From positions 33,461 to 97,460 of the forward strand of contig JAUIDB010000016.1 in NCBI GenBank assembly GCA_030429235.1: a stretch of 64,000 bases of DNA, in the 5' to 3' direction. Below the pieces are notes generated by a model. The model was not told the origin of the DNA, ran no database searches, and saw nothing but the letters and a program-made list of their open reading frames with translations. The stretch's first letter is position 1, and every line of letters starts with the position of its first letter. Positions 7,248 through 15,895 of the stretch are shown here, in pieces. A program made the position numbers and the translations under genes. This DNA comes from Thermoanaerobaculia bacterium (GTDB lineage Bacteria > Acidobacteriota > Thermoanaerobaculia > Multivoradales > JAIOJS01).

Positions 7248-10147
7248 AGGGTCCCAAACAGAACTCCAAGTATTGGACGAGTCTCGAAGACCGCCGGTGG
7301 CGGGCGGAGGGGTTGCCCTCCCCGGCGGCGGAGCGTGAGTTCGCTCCCGGGGCCTTGGACCCGCCCTCTGAGGTGAGTCGTCGTTCGGTCTTGAAGTTGA
7401 TGGGAGCCTCGGCCGCCTTGGCGGGGGTCGGGGTTTCCTGCCGGCCGGTCGAGCACATCGTGCCCTACGTCGAAGCGCCAGAGGGGATCATTCCAGGGAT
7501 TCCGCAGCGCTACGCCACCACTCTGACCCGCGGGCAAGAGGCGATCGGGGTTCTGGTCGAGGTGCACGAGGGGCGGCCGAACAAGGTAGAGGGGAACGCG
7601 CTGCATCCCGGGTCGCTGGGCGCGGCGTCGGCTCAGGTTCAGGCTTCGGTACTCGACCTCTACGATCCCGATCGCGCCGTCGGCTTTCGGCATCAGGGGG
7701 AGCGCTCGGATCGGGAGGCCTTCGCTGCCGCCTGGTCGGCAGTGCGCGATCAGCTACCGGCCGATGGGCAGGGTTTGGCCGTCCTGGCGGAAGGGCACTG
7801 CTCGCCGACCCTGACCGAGCTCGAGCGACGGTTCGCGTCTGCCTATCCGGCGGCGCGATGGGTTACCTGGGATGCGGTCGGCGACGGCAACGCGCTCGAC
7901 GGTCTCGGAGGCCACCGAGTGGTGCACCATCTGGAGGCCGCTCGCGTAGTGGCCACGTTCGACTGCGATCTGTTGCACGCCGAAAGCGGCGGACTCGCCC
8001 ACGCCAGGGAGTGGAGCGCGACCCGGTCCGCTCTCGACGACAGCATGAGCCGTCTGTACGCGATCGAGAGCTGCCTCACGCCGACTGGGGCGGTGGCGGA
8101 TCACCGCTTGCCGGTTTCGAGTGGTCGGATCGGCACGCTGTTGGCCGCCCTGGCCCGTGAGTTGGGGGTCGAAGCGAGTGCCCTGGGGGCTCCGACCGAC
8201 GAGGAGTCGGGCCGAATGCGGCGGTTGGCCGATGACTTACGGAGGGCGGGTGCCGCCGCCCTGGTCGCGGTCGGCCGGAGTCAGCCACCCGCGGTCCACG
8301 CCTTGGCGTACGCCGTCAATCAGGCCCTCGGTAGTGTGGGCACGACCCTGAGCGTGCACCCCGCTACCGATGTGGCCTGGGGTCGGGACGAAGAGCTGGC
8401 GGGGCTGGTCGAGGCGATGAAAACCGGGGAGGTCCAGGTCCTGGTCGTACTGGGCGGCAACCCTGTGTACGGGGCGCCTGGGTCCCTCGGCTTCGCCGAG
8501 GCGCTGGCGGGGCTTCCCGACTCGGTTCACCTGGGTGCTTGCTTCGACGAGACCTCTGCGATCTGTGGTTGGCACGTCCCACAGACCCATGCCTTCGAGG
8601 CCTGGGGCGACGCTCGGGCCCTCGACGGTCGGGCGAGCGTGGTCCAGCCTCTGATCGAACCCCTGCACGGCGGGGTGAGCACGATCGAGTTGCTGGGGCT
8701 GATGCTCGACGGAGCTTGGTCGGACGGCCTGGAAGTGGTTCGCTCCCACTGGGAGCAGGCGCTCGGAATCGATGCCGCGGGATGGAACCGGGTGCTGCAC
8801 GACGGCGTCTGGGACGACGAAGGCCTGGCGGTCCTCGATCCATCGGCGGTGGGTGTCGACCTGGAGGTGATCGCGGCTCCGGCGGCAGGGCTCGAGCTCA
8901 CCTGGCGACCCTCGGCGACGACCTGGGACGGTCGCTACGCCAACAACGCGTGGTTGCAGGAAGCACCGGACCCGATCAGCAAGTTGTCCTGGGACAACGC
9001 AGCCCTGGTATCACCCGGCCTGGCGGAGCGCCTCGACCTGCAGACTCAGGATCGGATCACGCTGCGCCGAGAGGGGGTAGAGGTGGTGCTCCCGGTCGTG
9101 GTTCTACCGGGCCAGGCCGAAGAGTCGATCGCCGTCGAACTCGGTTTCGGTCGGCGGCACGTGGGCCGGGTCGGCGACGGGGTGGGGATCGATATCAACC
9201 CGCTCCGCTCCCTGGGTCCGAACGCCTTCGTGGGTGGGGTAGAAGTCGAGAAGGTGGCGGCGGGCGCAGACTCCAAGCTCGTGTTCAGTCAGGAGCACTG
9301 GAACCTCGAGGGGCGACCGTTGATTCGCGCGGCAGACCTCGAGGAGTATCGCCAGCATCCGGACTTCGCCCAGGAGGTCGATGCGGAGTTGGAGTTCGTG
9401 GAACTCTATCCGCGGTTCGACTACAGCGAAGGCCCGCAGTGGGGCATGACCATCGATCTCAACGCTTGCACCGGCTGCATGGCCTGTGTCACCGCCTGTC
9501 AGAGTGAGAACAACATACCGGTGGTCGGCAAGGAGCAGATCGACCGCGGCCGCGAGATGTTGTGGCTGCGAGTGGACCGGTACTTCGCCGGCGAGCCCGC
9601 CAATCCGCGGGTCGAGTTCCAGCCCGTGCCGTGTATGCACTGCGAGAACGCACCCTGCGAGCAGGTCTGCCCGGTCGCGGCGACCGTCCACAACCCGGCG
9701 GGCCTCAACCTGATGGTCTACAACCGTTGCATCGGGACTCGCTACTGCTCGAACAACTGTCCGTACAAGGTGCGTCGGTTCAACTTCTTCAACTTCACCA
9801 AGGACACTCCGGAACTGACGAAGATGGCGATGAATCCGGACGTCACGGTCCGTTCGCGCGGGGTGATGGAGAAGTGCACGTACTGCATCCAGCGGATCTC
9901 GGAGGCAGAGCAAACGGCTCGGCGCGACGGACGCGATCTCGCCGACGGCGATGTCGTCACCGCCTGTCAGCAGACCTGCCCGACGCAGGCGATCACCTTC
10001 GGCGACTTGCGGCTCGAGGGAAGCCAGGTGGCGCAGCTCAAGGAGAGTCCGCGCAACTACACGATCCTCACCGAACTCGCCAACTTCCCGCGTACTTCCT
10101 ATCTGGCTCCGATTCGCAACCCGAATCCGGATTGGGAGGAGGCGTGA
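7244..10147 (+). CDS. actB: ACIII subunit ActB, molybdopterin-oxidoreductase-like Fe-S protein (copy 1)
   Basis: Large periplasmic subunit (967 residues) of ACIII. A twin-arginine signal with lipobox (RRSVLKLMG...GVSC, about residues 46-66) indicates Tat export and lipid anchoring. The long middle part resembles molybdopterin oxidoreductases but is expected to bind no cofactor, as in known ActB. From about residue 740 come four ferredoxin-type cysteine clusters (CTGCMACVTAC, CMHCENAPCEQVCP, CIGTRYCSNNCP, and CTYC with ACQQTCP). The ATG at 7244 overlaps the actA stop; open frame extends further upstream but only as a shadow of actA. It passes directly into actE through a GTGA overlap. Confidence 0.93.
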   Translation: MKGPKQNSKYWTSLEDRRWRAEGLPSPAAEREFAPGALDPPSEVSRRSVLKLMGASAALAGVGVSCRPVEHIVPYVEAPEGIIPGIPQRYATTLTRGQEAIGVLVEVHEGRPNKVEGNALHPGSLGAASAQVQASVLDLYDPDRAVGFRHQGERSDREAFAAAWSAVRDQLPADGQGLAVLAEGHCSPTLTELERRFASAYPAARWVTWDAVGDGNALDGLGGHRVVHHLEAARVVATFDCDLLHAESGGLAHAREWSATRSALDDSMSRLYAIESCLTPTGAVADHRLPVSSGRIGTLLAALARELGVEASALGAPTDEESGRMRRLADDLRRAGAAALVAVGRSQPPAVHALAYAVNQALGSVGTTLSVHPATDVAWGRDEELAGLVEAMKTGEVQVLVVLGGNPVYGAPGSLGFAEALAGLPDSVHLGACFDETSAICGWHVPQTHAFEAWGDARALDGRASVVQPLIEPLHGGVSTIELLGLMLDGAWSDGLEVVRSHWEQALGIDAAGWNRVLHDGVWDDEGLAVLDPSAVGVDLEVIAAPAAGLELTWRPSATTWDGRYANNAWLQEAPDPISKLSWDNAALVSPGLAERLDLQTQDRITLRREGVEVVLPVVVLPGQAEESIAVELGFGRRHVGRVGDGVGIDINPLRSLGPNAFVGGVEVEKVAAGADSKLVFSQEHWNLEGRPLIRAADLEEYRQHPDFAQEVDAELEFVELYPRFDYSEGPQWGMTIDLNACTGCMACVTACQSENNIPVVGKEQIDRGREMLWLRVDRYFAGEPANPRVEFQPVPCMHCENAPCEQVCPVAATVHNPAGLNLMVYNRCIGTRYCSNNCPYKVRRFNFFNFTKDTPELTKMAMNPDVTVRSRGVMEKCTYCIQRISEAEQTARRDGRDLADGDVVTACQQTCPTQAITFGDLRLEGSQVAQLKESPRNYTILTELANFPRTSYLAPIRNPNPDWEEA

Positions 10148-10803
10148 GGACCAGGCGCACGCTCCAGGTCGGGCGTGACCTCCTGATGCTAGCGCTGTTG
10201 CTGTCGCTCGCCGGTTGCCGGGGCTGCCCGAAATCGAGTCCACCGATCCATCTCAACCCCAACATGGACAACCAACCGAAGCTCCGGGCCCAGTCGGCTA
10301 GCGACTTCTTCGCCGACGGGGCCGCGATGCGGACCCCGGTGGCGGGCACGGTTGCGCGAGGAGCCCTGCCGGTCGACGACCTGTTCCAGACCGGACGCGA
10401 GGGTGAAGGCTACGTCGTCGGCATTCCGACGCCGGTCGACGCGGAACTCCTGGCCCGGGGCGCCGACCGCTACGCCATCTACTGTGCTCCGTGCCATGCG
10501 GATTCGGGCAACGGCAAGGGCATGCTCTTCCAGCGTGCCCAGATCGAGTCCGCCGACCTCGTCGAACCCCGTCTGGTCGACATGCCGTCGGGGCAGATCT
10601 TCGAGACCATCAGCCAGGGTCTGGGCCTGATGCCAGCCTACGACTACGCCATCCCGGTGGCTGATCGTTGGGCCATCGTGGCCCACGTCCGAATGCTGCA
10701 AGGGAGCGACCCGACGACGATGAGCGTACCCAACGGGCCGAGAGTGGTGGCCGCCGAGGGTGAGAGCCCGAACGGGGCCGACGAGCAGGGAGCCGCACCG
10801 TGA
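10144..10803 (+). CDS. actE: ACIII subunit ActE, monohaem cytochrome c lipoprotein (copy 1)
   Basis: A 219-residue lipoprotein: GTG start at 10144 overlapping the actB stop, hydrophobic signal ending in the lipobox SLAGC, then a cytochrome c domain with one haem site, CAPCH. The region ASDFFADGAAMRTPVAGTVARGAL is the characteristic ActE segment upstream of the haem domain, shared with the second copy at 46272-46922 (ASTFFADGMASRPPVEGAIARG). In ACIII this subunit is the likely electron exit to soluble carriers or oxidase. Here the next gene, overlapping by 4 bases, is the CydA-like protein, not ActF. Confidence 0.9.
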   Translation: MRTRRTLQVGRDLLMLALLLSLAGCRGCPKSSPPIHLNPNMDNQPKLRAQSASDFFADGAAMRTPVAGTVARGALPVDDLFQTGREGEGYVVGIPTPVDAELLARGADRYAIYCAPCHADSGNGKGMLFQRAQIESADLVEPRLVDMPSGQIFETISQGLGLMPAYDYAIPVADRWAIVAHVRMLQGSDPTTMSVPNGPRVVAAEGESPNGADEQGAAP

Positions 10804-12665
10804 AGAAGAGCCATCTCCTGATCGGTCTCGTGGTCCTGCTGGCACTCGGTGGCGTGGCGGCCGAACTGGCCACCTTCATGGACGAACGGCTCGCTTACAG
10901 CTCACCGTTGGCCGCGGACGCAGAACATGCGGCCGAACCGACCCCACGCGAGCTGGCCTTGGAGGCCCAGGCCGCGGCCCAGGCCGAGGAGGATGCCAAC
11001 CGTCCCTACGAGGAGGAGGAGTACCGAGCCTTCCCGAAGATCGGGAGTCGCGTAGCGGTCTGGATGGTGGCCCAACTCCATCTGCTTTTTGCCGCCTTCG
11101 TGTTGGCGGTTCCGATGTTCGCCCTGATCATCGAGTTCATCGGCTACAAGAGCGGTGACAAGCGTTACGACGACCTGGCCTACGAGTTCACCAAGCTGCT
11201 CTCGACTTCGTTCTCGTTCACCGCGACGCTCGGTGCGCTCCTCACGTTCCTTCTGGTAGCTCTCTACCCGAAGTTCATGAACTACCTGATGCACGTCTTC
11301 TCGCCGACGTTCCTCCCCTACACGCTGCTCTTCTTCTTCGAGGCGATCTTCCTCTACTCGTACTACTACGGGTGGCACGCCTTCTCCAAGCGGGTCCACC
11401 TTCTGCTCGGGTTGGCGCTGAATCTGGTCGGTACCGCGATCATGTTCATCGCCAACGCCTGGTTGACCTTCATGACCACCCCGGCCGGCATCAGCTCCAC
11501 CGGGGCCCGGATCTCGACCTGGGAGGCCGTGACCAACTACACCTGGATGCCGATCAACATCCACCGCATCATCGCCAACGTCGCCTTCGGCGGGTCGATC
11601 GCCGCAGCCTACGCCGCCTTCCAGTTCCTCAAGGCGAAGACGCCGGAGGAGCGTGCTCACTACGACTGGATGGGCTACATCGGGAACTTCGTCGCCATCG
11701 CTGCCCTCCTGCCGTTGCCCTTCGCCGGCTACTGGCTGGCCTCCGAGATCTACGCTTTCTCGCAGACCATGGGGCTGACGATGATGGGCGGGGCCTTCTC
11801 CTGGCTCTTCATCATTCAGGCGATCCTGATCGGCAATCTGTTCCTGGCGGCCAACTACTACTTGTGGCTGGGGATGGGGCGCATCGAAGGGGCGGAACGT
11901 TTCCGGTCGTACATCAAGTATCTGCTGATCGTCATCACCGGTTGCTTCCTGGTCTGGGCCACGCCGCGCTCGATCCTGGCGACCGTCGGGGAGGTGCAGG
12001 CGATGGGTGGATCATCGCATCCCGCCCTCGGATTCCTCGGCGTCATGTCGGCCAAGAACACGGCCGTCAACCTGCTGATCCTCACCACCTACGTCAGCTT
12101 CCTGCTCTACCGACGTAGCGGGCGGATCCCCACGGTGGCGTGGGCGAAGCTCGGCAACATCGTGCAGTTCGCCATCTTCGCGGTGGCCGCCTCGACAGTG
12201 CTCTTCTTCGGTATCTACGGCTACTTCGTCGAAGCCGCCGTCCGCATCAAGTTCTCCATCCCGCAGGTGCTCTCGGTTCTGGTGGCGATGGTCGCGGTCA
12301 CGGTGATCGATATCTTTCTGCTTCGTGGAGCCAAGGAGACAGAGACTCGCTGGGGCCAGATCTCCAATACCTCGCAGTACGTGCTGATCTTCCTCGCCGT
12401 CACCTTCACCTGGCTGATGGGACTGATGGGGTACGTCCGATCCGGCCTGCGACAGCATTGGCATGTCTACGGTGTGATTCGCGACACCTCGCCCGACGCC
12501 TACACTCCGACGCTCGGTTTCGCGACCCAGGTCGTTTCCGTGACGGTCCTGATCTTCTTCGGCTTCATCGGGGTGGTCTTCTGGCTGGCGAGCCTCGGCG
12601 GGTCTCACGGTTCGGAGGATGAAGCCGCCGTGACCTCGCCATCCCTGGCCGAGGGAGAGACCTGA
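10800..12665 (+). CDS. Cytochrome-bd-superfamily (CydA-like) membrane subunit without quinol-oxidase loop
   Basis: Polytopic protein of 621 residues. It starts with one hydrophobic segment (residues 5-22) and an acidic, Ala/Glu-rich linker to about residue 75, then a CydA-like core of a dozen or more helices. By hand alignment to E. coli CydA, H94 (in QLHLLF) matches H19, E181 (in FFFEAIFLY) matches E107, and H255 (in INIHRIIAN) matches H186, so haem b sites appear kept. The E99 position is Pro173 and the GWxxxE/quinol loop motif is not found. No cydB neighbour exists. Its partners are ActA, ActB, ActE and three cytochromes c, so it more likely takes electrons from cytochromes c than from quinol. 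It resembles the non-quinol bd-superfamily branches (OR-C/OR-N) and the bd-like proteins of Nitrospira; the exact family needs a tree. Confidence 0.72.
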   Translation: MKKSHLLIGLVVLLALGGVAAELATFMDERLAYSSPLAADAEHAAEPTPRELALEAQAAAQAEEDANRPYEEEEYRAFPKIGSRVAVWMVAQLHLLFAAFVLAVPMFALIIEFIGYKSGDKRYDDLAYEFTKLLSTSFSFTATLGALLTFLLVALYPKFMNYLMHVFSPTFLPYTLLFFFEAIFLYSYYYGWHAFSKRVHLLLGLALNLVGTAIMFIANAWLTFMTTPAGISSTGARISTWEAVTNYTWMPINIHRIIANVAFGGSIAAAYAAFQFLKAKTPEERAHYDWMGYIGNFVAIAALLPLPFAGYWLASEIYAFSQTMGLTMMGGAFSWLFIIQAILIGNLFLAANYYLWLGMGRIEGAERFRSYIKYLLIVITGCFLVWATPRSILATVGEVQAMGGSSHPALGFLGVMSAKNTAVNLLILTTYVSFLLYRRSGRIPTVAWAKLGNIVQFAIFAVAASTVLFFGIYGYFVEAAVRIKFSIPQVLSVLVAMVAVTVIDIFLLRGAKETETRWGQISNTSQYVLIFLAVTFTWLMGLMGYVRSGLRQHWHVYGVIRDTSPDAYTPTLGFATQVVSVTVLIFFGFIGVVFWLASLGGSHGSEDEAAVTSPSLAEGET

Positions 12666-13234
12666 TGCGGGTGCCGGTTACGCTGAAAGTCGCACTCCTG
12701 ACGGTGGTGGCGACCGCGTTCTACACCTACGTCGGGCAGTTGGTGCCGCAGAAGGAGGTCCACCCCCCCGAGGTGGTCGAAATGAGCGCCGACCTGACCA
12801 CGGCTGACCTCGTCGGCATCGGCGAAGAGATCGCCAACGGTAAGGGCCTCTGCTTCACGTGCCATACCGTCGGGAAGTCCGGCGCGTTGCGCTTCCCCGA
12901 CCTCGACGGAATCGCCACCCGGGCCGAGACCCGCATCGCCGGGTTCGACGCGCTGACCTATCTGGCGCAGTCGCTGTACGACCCAGAGAGCTACATCGTC
13001 GAAGGCTTCGCCGGCGGGATGCCGCCGATCTCCAAACCCCCCATCGGTCTCACCGACGACGAGATCCGGGCGGTCATCGCCTACCTGCAGACGCTCGGCG
13101 GACAAGCGACGGTGACCATGGACACGCTGATCCCCTTCTCGGCCGCCGCGCCGGAGGGTGTCCCGATGGCGGCCGAGTCCGAGAGTGGCGAGAGCGAGCC
13201 GCCGGCCGAAACCTCGGAGGAGGGTGCCGCATGA
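12665..13234 (+). CDS. Membrane-anchored monohaem cytochrome c
   Basis: A 189-residue protein with one N-terminal transmembrane helix (VTLKVALLTVVATAFYTYVG) and a periplasmic class I cytochrome c domain with CFTCH and a possible Met ligand in the GGMPPISKP segment. The C-terminal 30 residues are acidic and Pro/Glu-rich. It overlaps the CydA-like gene by one base (TGATG) and the next cytochrome gene by four (ATGA), so the three are translated as a unit. It is probably a tethered electron carrier within the same complex. Confidence 0.82.
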   Translation: MRVPVTLKVALLTVVATAFYTYVGQLVPQKEVHPPEVVEMSADLTTADLVGIGEEIANGKGLCFTCHTVGKSGALRFPDLDGIATRAETRIAGFDALTYLAQSLYDPESYIVEGFAGGMPPISKPPIGLTDDEIRAVIAYLQTLGGQATVTMDTLIPFSAAAPEGVPMAAESESGESEPPAETSEEGAA

Positions 13235-14061
13235 TGAACTGGATGATCGTGCTGCCGGTGCTCTTGGTCCTGGCGGGCTTGCGGTTCGTCAAACCCAGCA
13301 TGCTGGGGTGGGCCGCCGCCTGGTGGATTGCGGTCTGGATCATCATGGACTTCGGCTTCGCGGTGCCGGTGCCCAAATCGGTCGTCAAGGAGTTCTTGGG
13401 CATCGTCACGCTAGCCCTCGCGGCTTACGTCAGTTCGGACCCCCAGCGGTGGGCCGAGGTCCGAGACCCGATGGTCGCGTTCCTGACGGAACGCCGCCAC
13501 CTGCCGCTGCTCGGACTGGTCGCAGTGGCGATTCCGGCGGCGGTGGCGGCGAGCATCTATCTCGAGATGACCGCTCCGGCGCAAGCGCCGACCTTCGGTC
13601 GCACCGTGCACCCGGCGCCACCGGCGACCCTGACCGTCCACGACGTCACCCACGACATGCAGACGCTCGACAACCCGCTACGGAGCCTCGAGACGTCGGA
13701 CCCCGAGGCCTTCGCGGCGCACCTCGAAGAGGGGCGTCGGATCTACTACGAGAACTGCTTCTACTGCCACGGAGATCTCATGCAGGGGGCGGGGATGTTC
13801 GCGCACGCGCTCAACCCGATACCCACCAACTTCCAGGATTCGGGCACCATCGCCATGCTGCAGGAGTCGTTCCTCTTCTGGCGCGTGGCCAAGGGCGGTC
13901 CCGGCCTGCCCGAGGAGGGCGGTCCCTGGATGTCGGCGATGCCGGCCTGGGAGCAGTTCCTCTCCGAAGAGGAGATGTGGGAGGTCATTCTCTTCCTCTA
14001 CGAGTTCACGGAACAACGACCGAGAGCTCTCCACGCCGCCAGTGGTGGAGAGGGGCACTGA
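13231..14061 (+). CDS. Multi-helix membrane protein with C-terminal monohaem cytochrome c domain
   Basis: A 276-residue protein. The first ~125 residues hold four hydrophobic segments (starting MMNWMIVLPVLLVLAG, then WAAAWWIAVWIIMDF, LGIVTLALAAYVSS and LLGLVAVAIPAAVAASIY). A linker follows, then a cytochrome c domain with CFYCHGD and Met-containing MSAMPAW near the C-terminus. ATG at 13231 overlaps the previous stop; ATG at 13234 is an alternative. The segment HPAPPATLTVHDVTHDMQTLDNPLR is typical of cytochromes that follow membrane oxidoreductase subunits. It lies between two other cytochrome c genes and probably belongs to the same membrane complex. Confidence 0.82.
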   Translation: MMNWMIVLPVLLVLAGLRFVKPSMLGWAAAWWIAVWIIMDFGFAVPVPKSVVKEFLGIVTLALAAYVSSDPQRWAEVRDPMVAFLTERRHLPLLGLVAVAIPAAVAASIYLEMTAPAQAPTFGRTVHPAPPATLTVHDVTHDMQTLDNPLRSLETSDPEAFAAHLEEGRRIYYENCFYCHGDLMQGAGMFAHALNPIPTNFQDSGTIAMLQESFLFWRVAKGGPGLPEEGGPWMSAMPAWEQFLSEEEMWEVILFLYEFTEQRPRALHAASGGEGH

Positions 14062-15833
14062 TGCGCGGTCGTCGGGTGCGGAGGCTGCGTTCCCCGGGGC
14101 TGGCCAGCTGGGTGCTCTGTGTGGGATTGATCGCCAGTTCGCCGCTGCTGGGCCAGGTCGACCTGGGTACCGACGAGCAGCGGGCCACGGGCAAGGTGGT
14201 CTACGACAAGTACTGTTCTCAGTGTCACGGCGACACCGGGGCGGGAGATGGCTACGCGGCACCCTACCTGCGGCCAAAACCTCGCGATTTCACCTCCGGC
14301 AAGTACAAGATCCGCTCGACGCCAAACGGTATGTTGCCGACCGACGACGACATCCGTCGGGTCATCGAGGTCGGGATTCCCTACACGGCGATGCCCGGAT
14401 TCCCCGAACTGAGTCCGGCCGAGGTCACCGGGTTGGTCTACTACCTGAAGACCTTCTCCAGCGACTTCGAGGATCCCGAAGCCTACCTGCCGGCACTGAC
14501 CACGCCGCCGGCTCCACCGTTCTCGGCCGACAACGTCGAGAATGCGAAGCGAGTGTACGAAGAGATCGGCTGCGCTCGCTGCCATGGGACCAGTGGACGG
14601 GGTGACGGGAGCTCGGCACCGACGCTGGTCGACGACTGGGGCGACCCGATTCGGGCCGCCGACCTCTCACGCCCCTGGACCTTCCGAGGTGGGGCCAGCC
14701 GGGAGGACATCTACCGCTCGATCAGCACCGGCTTGAACGGCACGCCGATGGCGGGATTCGAGGAGGGTCTCTCGCCCGAGGAACGCTGGCAGATCGTCGA
14801 CTTCATCCAGTCGCTGGCGGGCGACAGCATGTCGGATCCAGGCTACGCCAGCCTGGTGACGGCGCGAGCGGTCGAAGGCGGAATCGACCTCGAACGAGGC
14901 GCCGAGCTGTTCGAGGGGGCGGAGCCGGCACTGCTGCCGGTGCTCGGTCAGATCGTCCAACCCGGACGGTCTTTCCACCCCGGAGTCGTGGCGGTGGAGA
15001 TCCAGGCGGTGTACGACCGCGAGGACGTCGCGTTTCGGGTGTCGTGGCACGACATCCAGGCCAATCGCAATGGGACGAACGGCCCCGATCTCGTGGTCGA
15101 GGAGATGTCAGCGGAGGCCGGGAGTGAGGACGAAGGGAGCTTCTGGGGGGACGAGGAGGCCGCCGAGGACGAGGGAGGCTTCTGGGGGGACGAAGCCGAG
15201 GACGAGAGCGACGACGCTGGAGGCGACTTCTGGGGCGACGATGCCGCGGGCGAAGACGACGGTGGCGGCTTCTGGGACGACACCGAGGAATCGGCAGACG
15301 GAGGTTCCGATGGTGATCTCGCCGAGTTCTCGGATGCCATCGCGCTCCAGTTCCCGCGGTCGCTGCCCGCTGGCATTCGGCAACCCTACTTCCTCAACGG
15401 CGACAGCCAGAACCCGGTCGAACTCTGGTTCGTCGACCTCGGATATCCCGAGGCGCCGGAGGTTTGGGAGGGACGAGGGAGCCAGGCCCTGGTGCCGTCC
15501 GACGAGGATGCCCCCTTCGTCGCCGCCTCCTACGAGGATGGCCGTTGGTCGGTCCTGTTCAAACGCTCCCGTCGCAATGGCCAGGGGATCGCGTTCGACG
15601 AAGGGACCTTCGTGCCCCTGGCGCTCTCGGTCTGGGATGGCTTCAACGATGAGCGAGGCAGCAAGCGAGGTGTGACCGCCTGGTATCCGGTCTACGTGCC
15701 GCCGATGGAGAGTCCATCACCATTTCCGAAGATGGCCAAGACAGCGGCCATTGTACTGTTGGTCGAGTTGTTGATCATCGCCTGGGTCCGTCGTCGCCAT
15801 CGACCCAGCGCCGCCGAGGAAGCGCCGGCGTGA
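14061..15833 (+). CDS. Dihaem cytochrome c fused to ethylbenzene-dehydrogenase-type haem b domain, with acidic FWGD repeats
   Basis: A 590-residue secreted and C-terminally anchored protein. After a signal peptide come two cytochrome c domains (CSQCH near residue 52, CARCH near residue 173), then an EB_dh-like domain as in the haem b gamma subunits of ethylbenzene dehydrogenase, chlorate reductase and nitrite oxidoreductase. Its end shows the typical SVWDGFNDERGSKRGVTAW block, whose Lys can be the haem b ligand. Inserted in that domain (about residues 353-413) is a strongly acidic stretch with four FWGD/FWDD units spaced about 16 residues. A final transmembrane helix (TAAIVLLVELLIIAWV) anchors it. 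The architecture suggests an electron conduit of two haems c and one haem b for the CydA-like/Act complex. Confidence 0.75.
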   Translation: MRGRRVRRLRSPGLASWVLCVGLIASSPLLGQVDLGTDEQRATGKVVYDKYCSQCHGDTGAGDGYAAPYLRPKPRDFTSGKYKIRSTPNGMLPTDDDIRRVIEVGIPYTAMPGFPELSPAEVTGLVYYLKTFSSDFEDPEAYLPALTTPPAPPFSADNVENAKRVYEEIGCARCHGTSGRGDGSSAPTLVDDWGDPIRAADLSRPWTFRGGASREDIYRSISTGLNGTPMAGFEEGLSPEERWQIVDFIQSLAGDSMSDPGYASLVTARAVEGGIDLERGAELFEGAEPALLPVLGQIVQPGRSFHPGVVAVEIQAVYDREDVAFRVSWHDIQANRNGTNGPDLVVEEMSAEAGSEDEGSFWGDEEAAEDEGGFWGDEAEDESDDAGGDFWGDDAAGEDDGGGFWDDTEESADGGSDGDLAEFSDAIALQFPRSLPAGIRQPYFLNGDSQNPVELWFVDLGYPEAPEVWEGRGSQALVPSDEDAPFVAASYEDGRWSVLFKRSRRNGQGIAFDEGTFVPLALSVWDGFNDERGSKRGVTAWYPVYVPPMESPSPFPKMAKTAAIVLLVELLIIAWVRRRHRPSAAEEAPA

Positions 15834-15895
15834 GTTCACAGTCGCTTCGCACCAGTCCTACCCCAGCCGCCTCGATCGGCTAGTCAGGAGATTTC

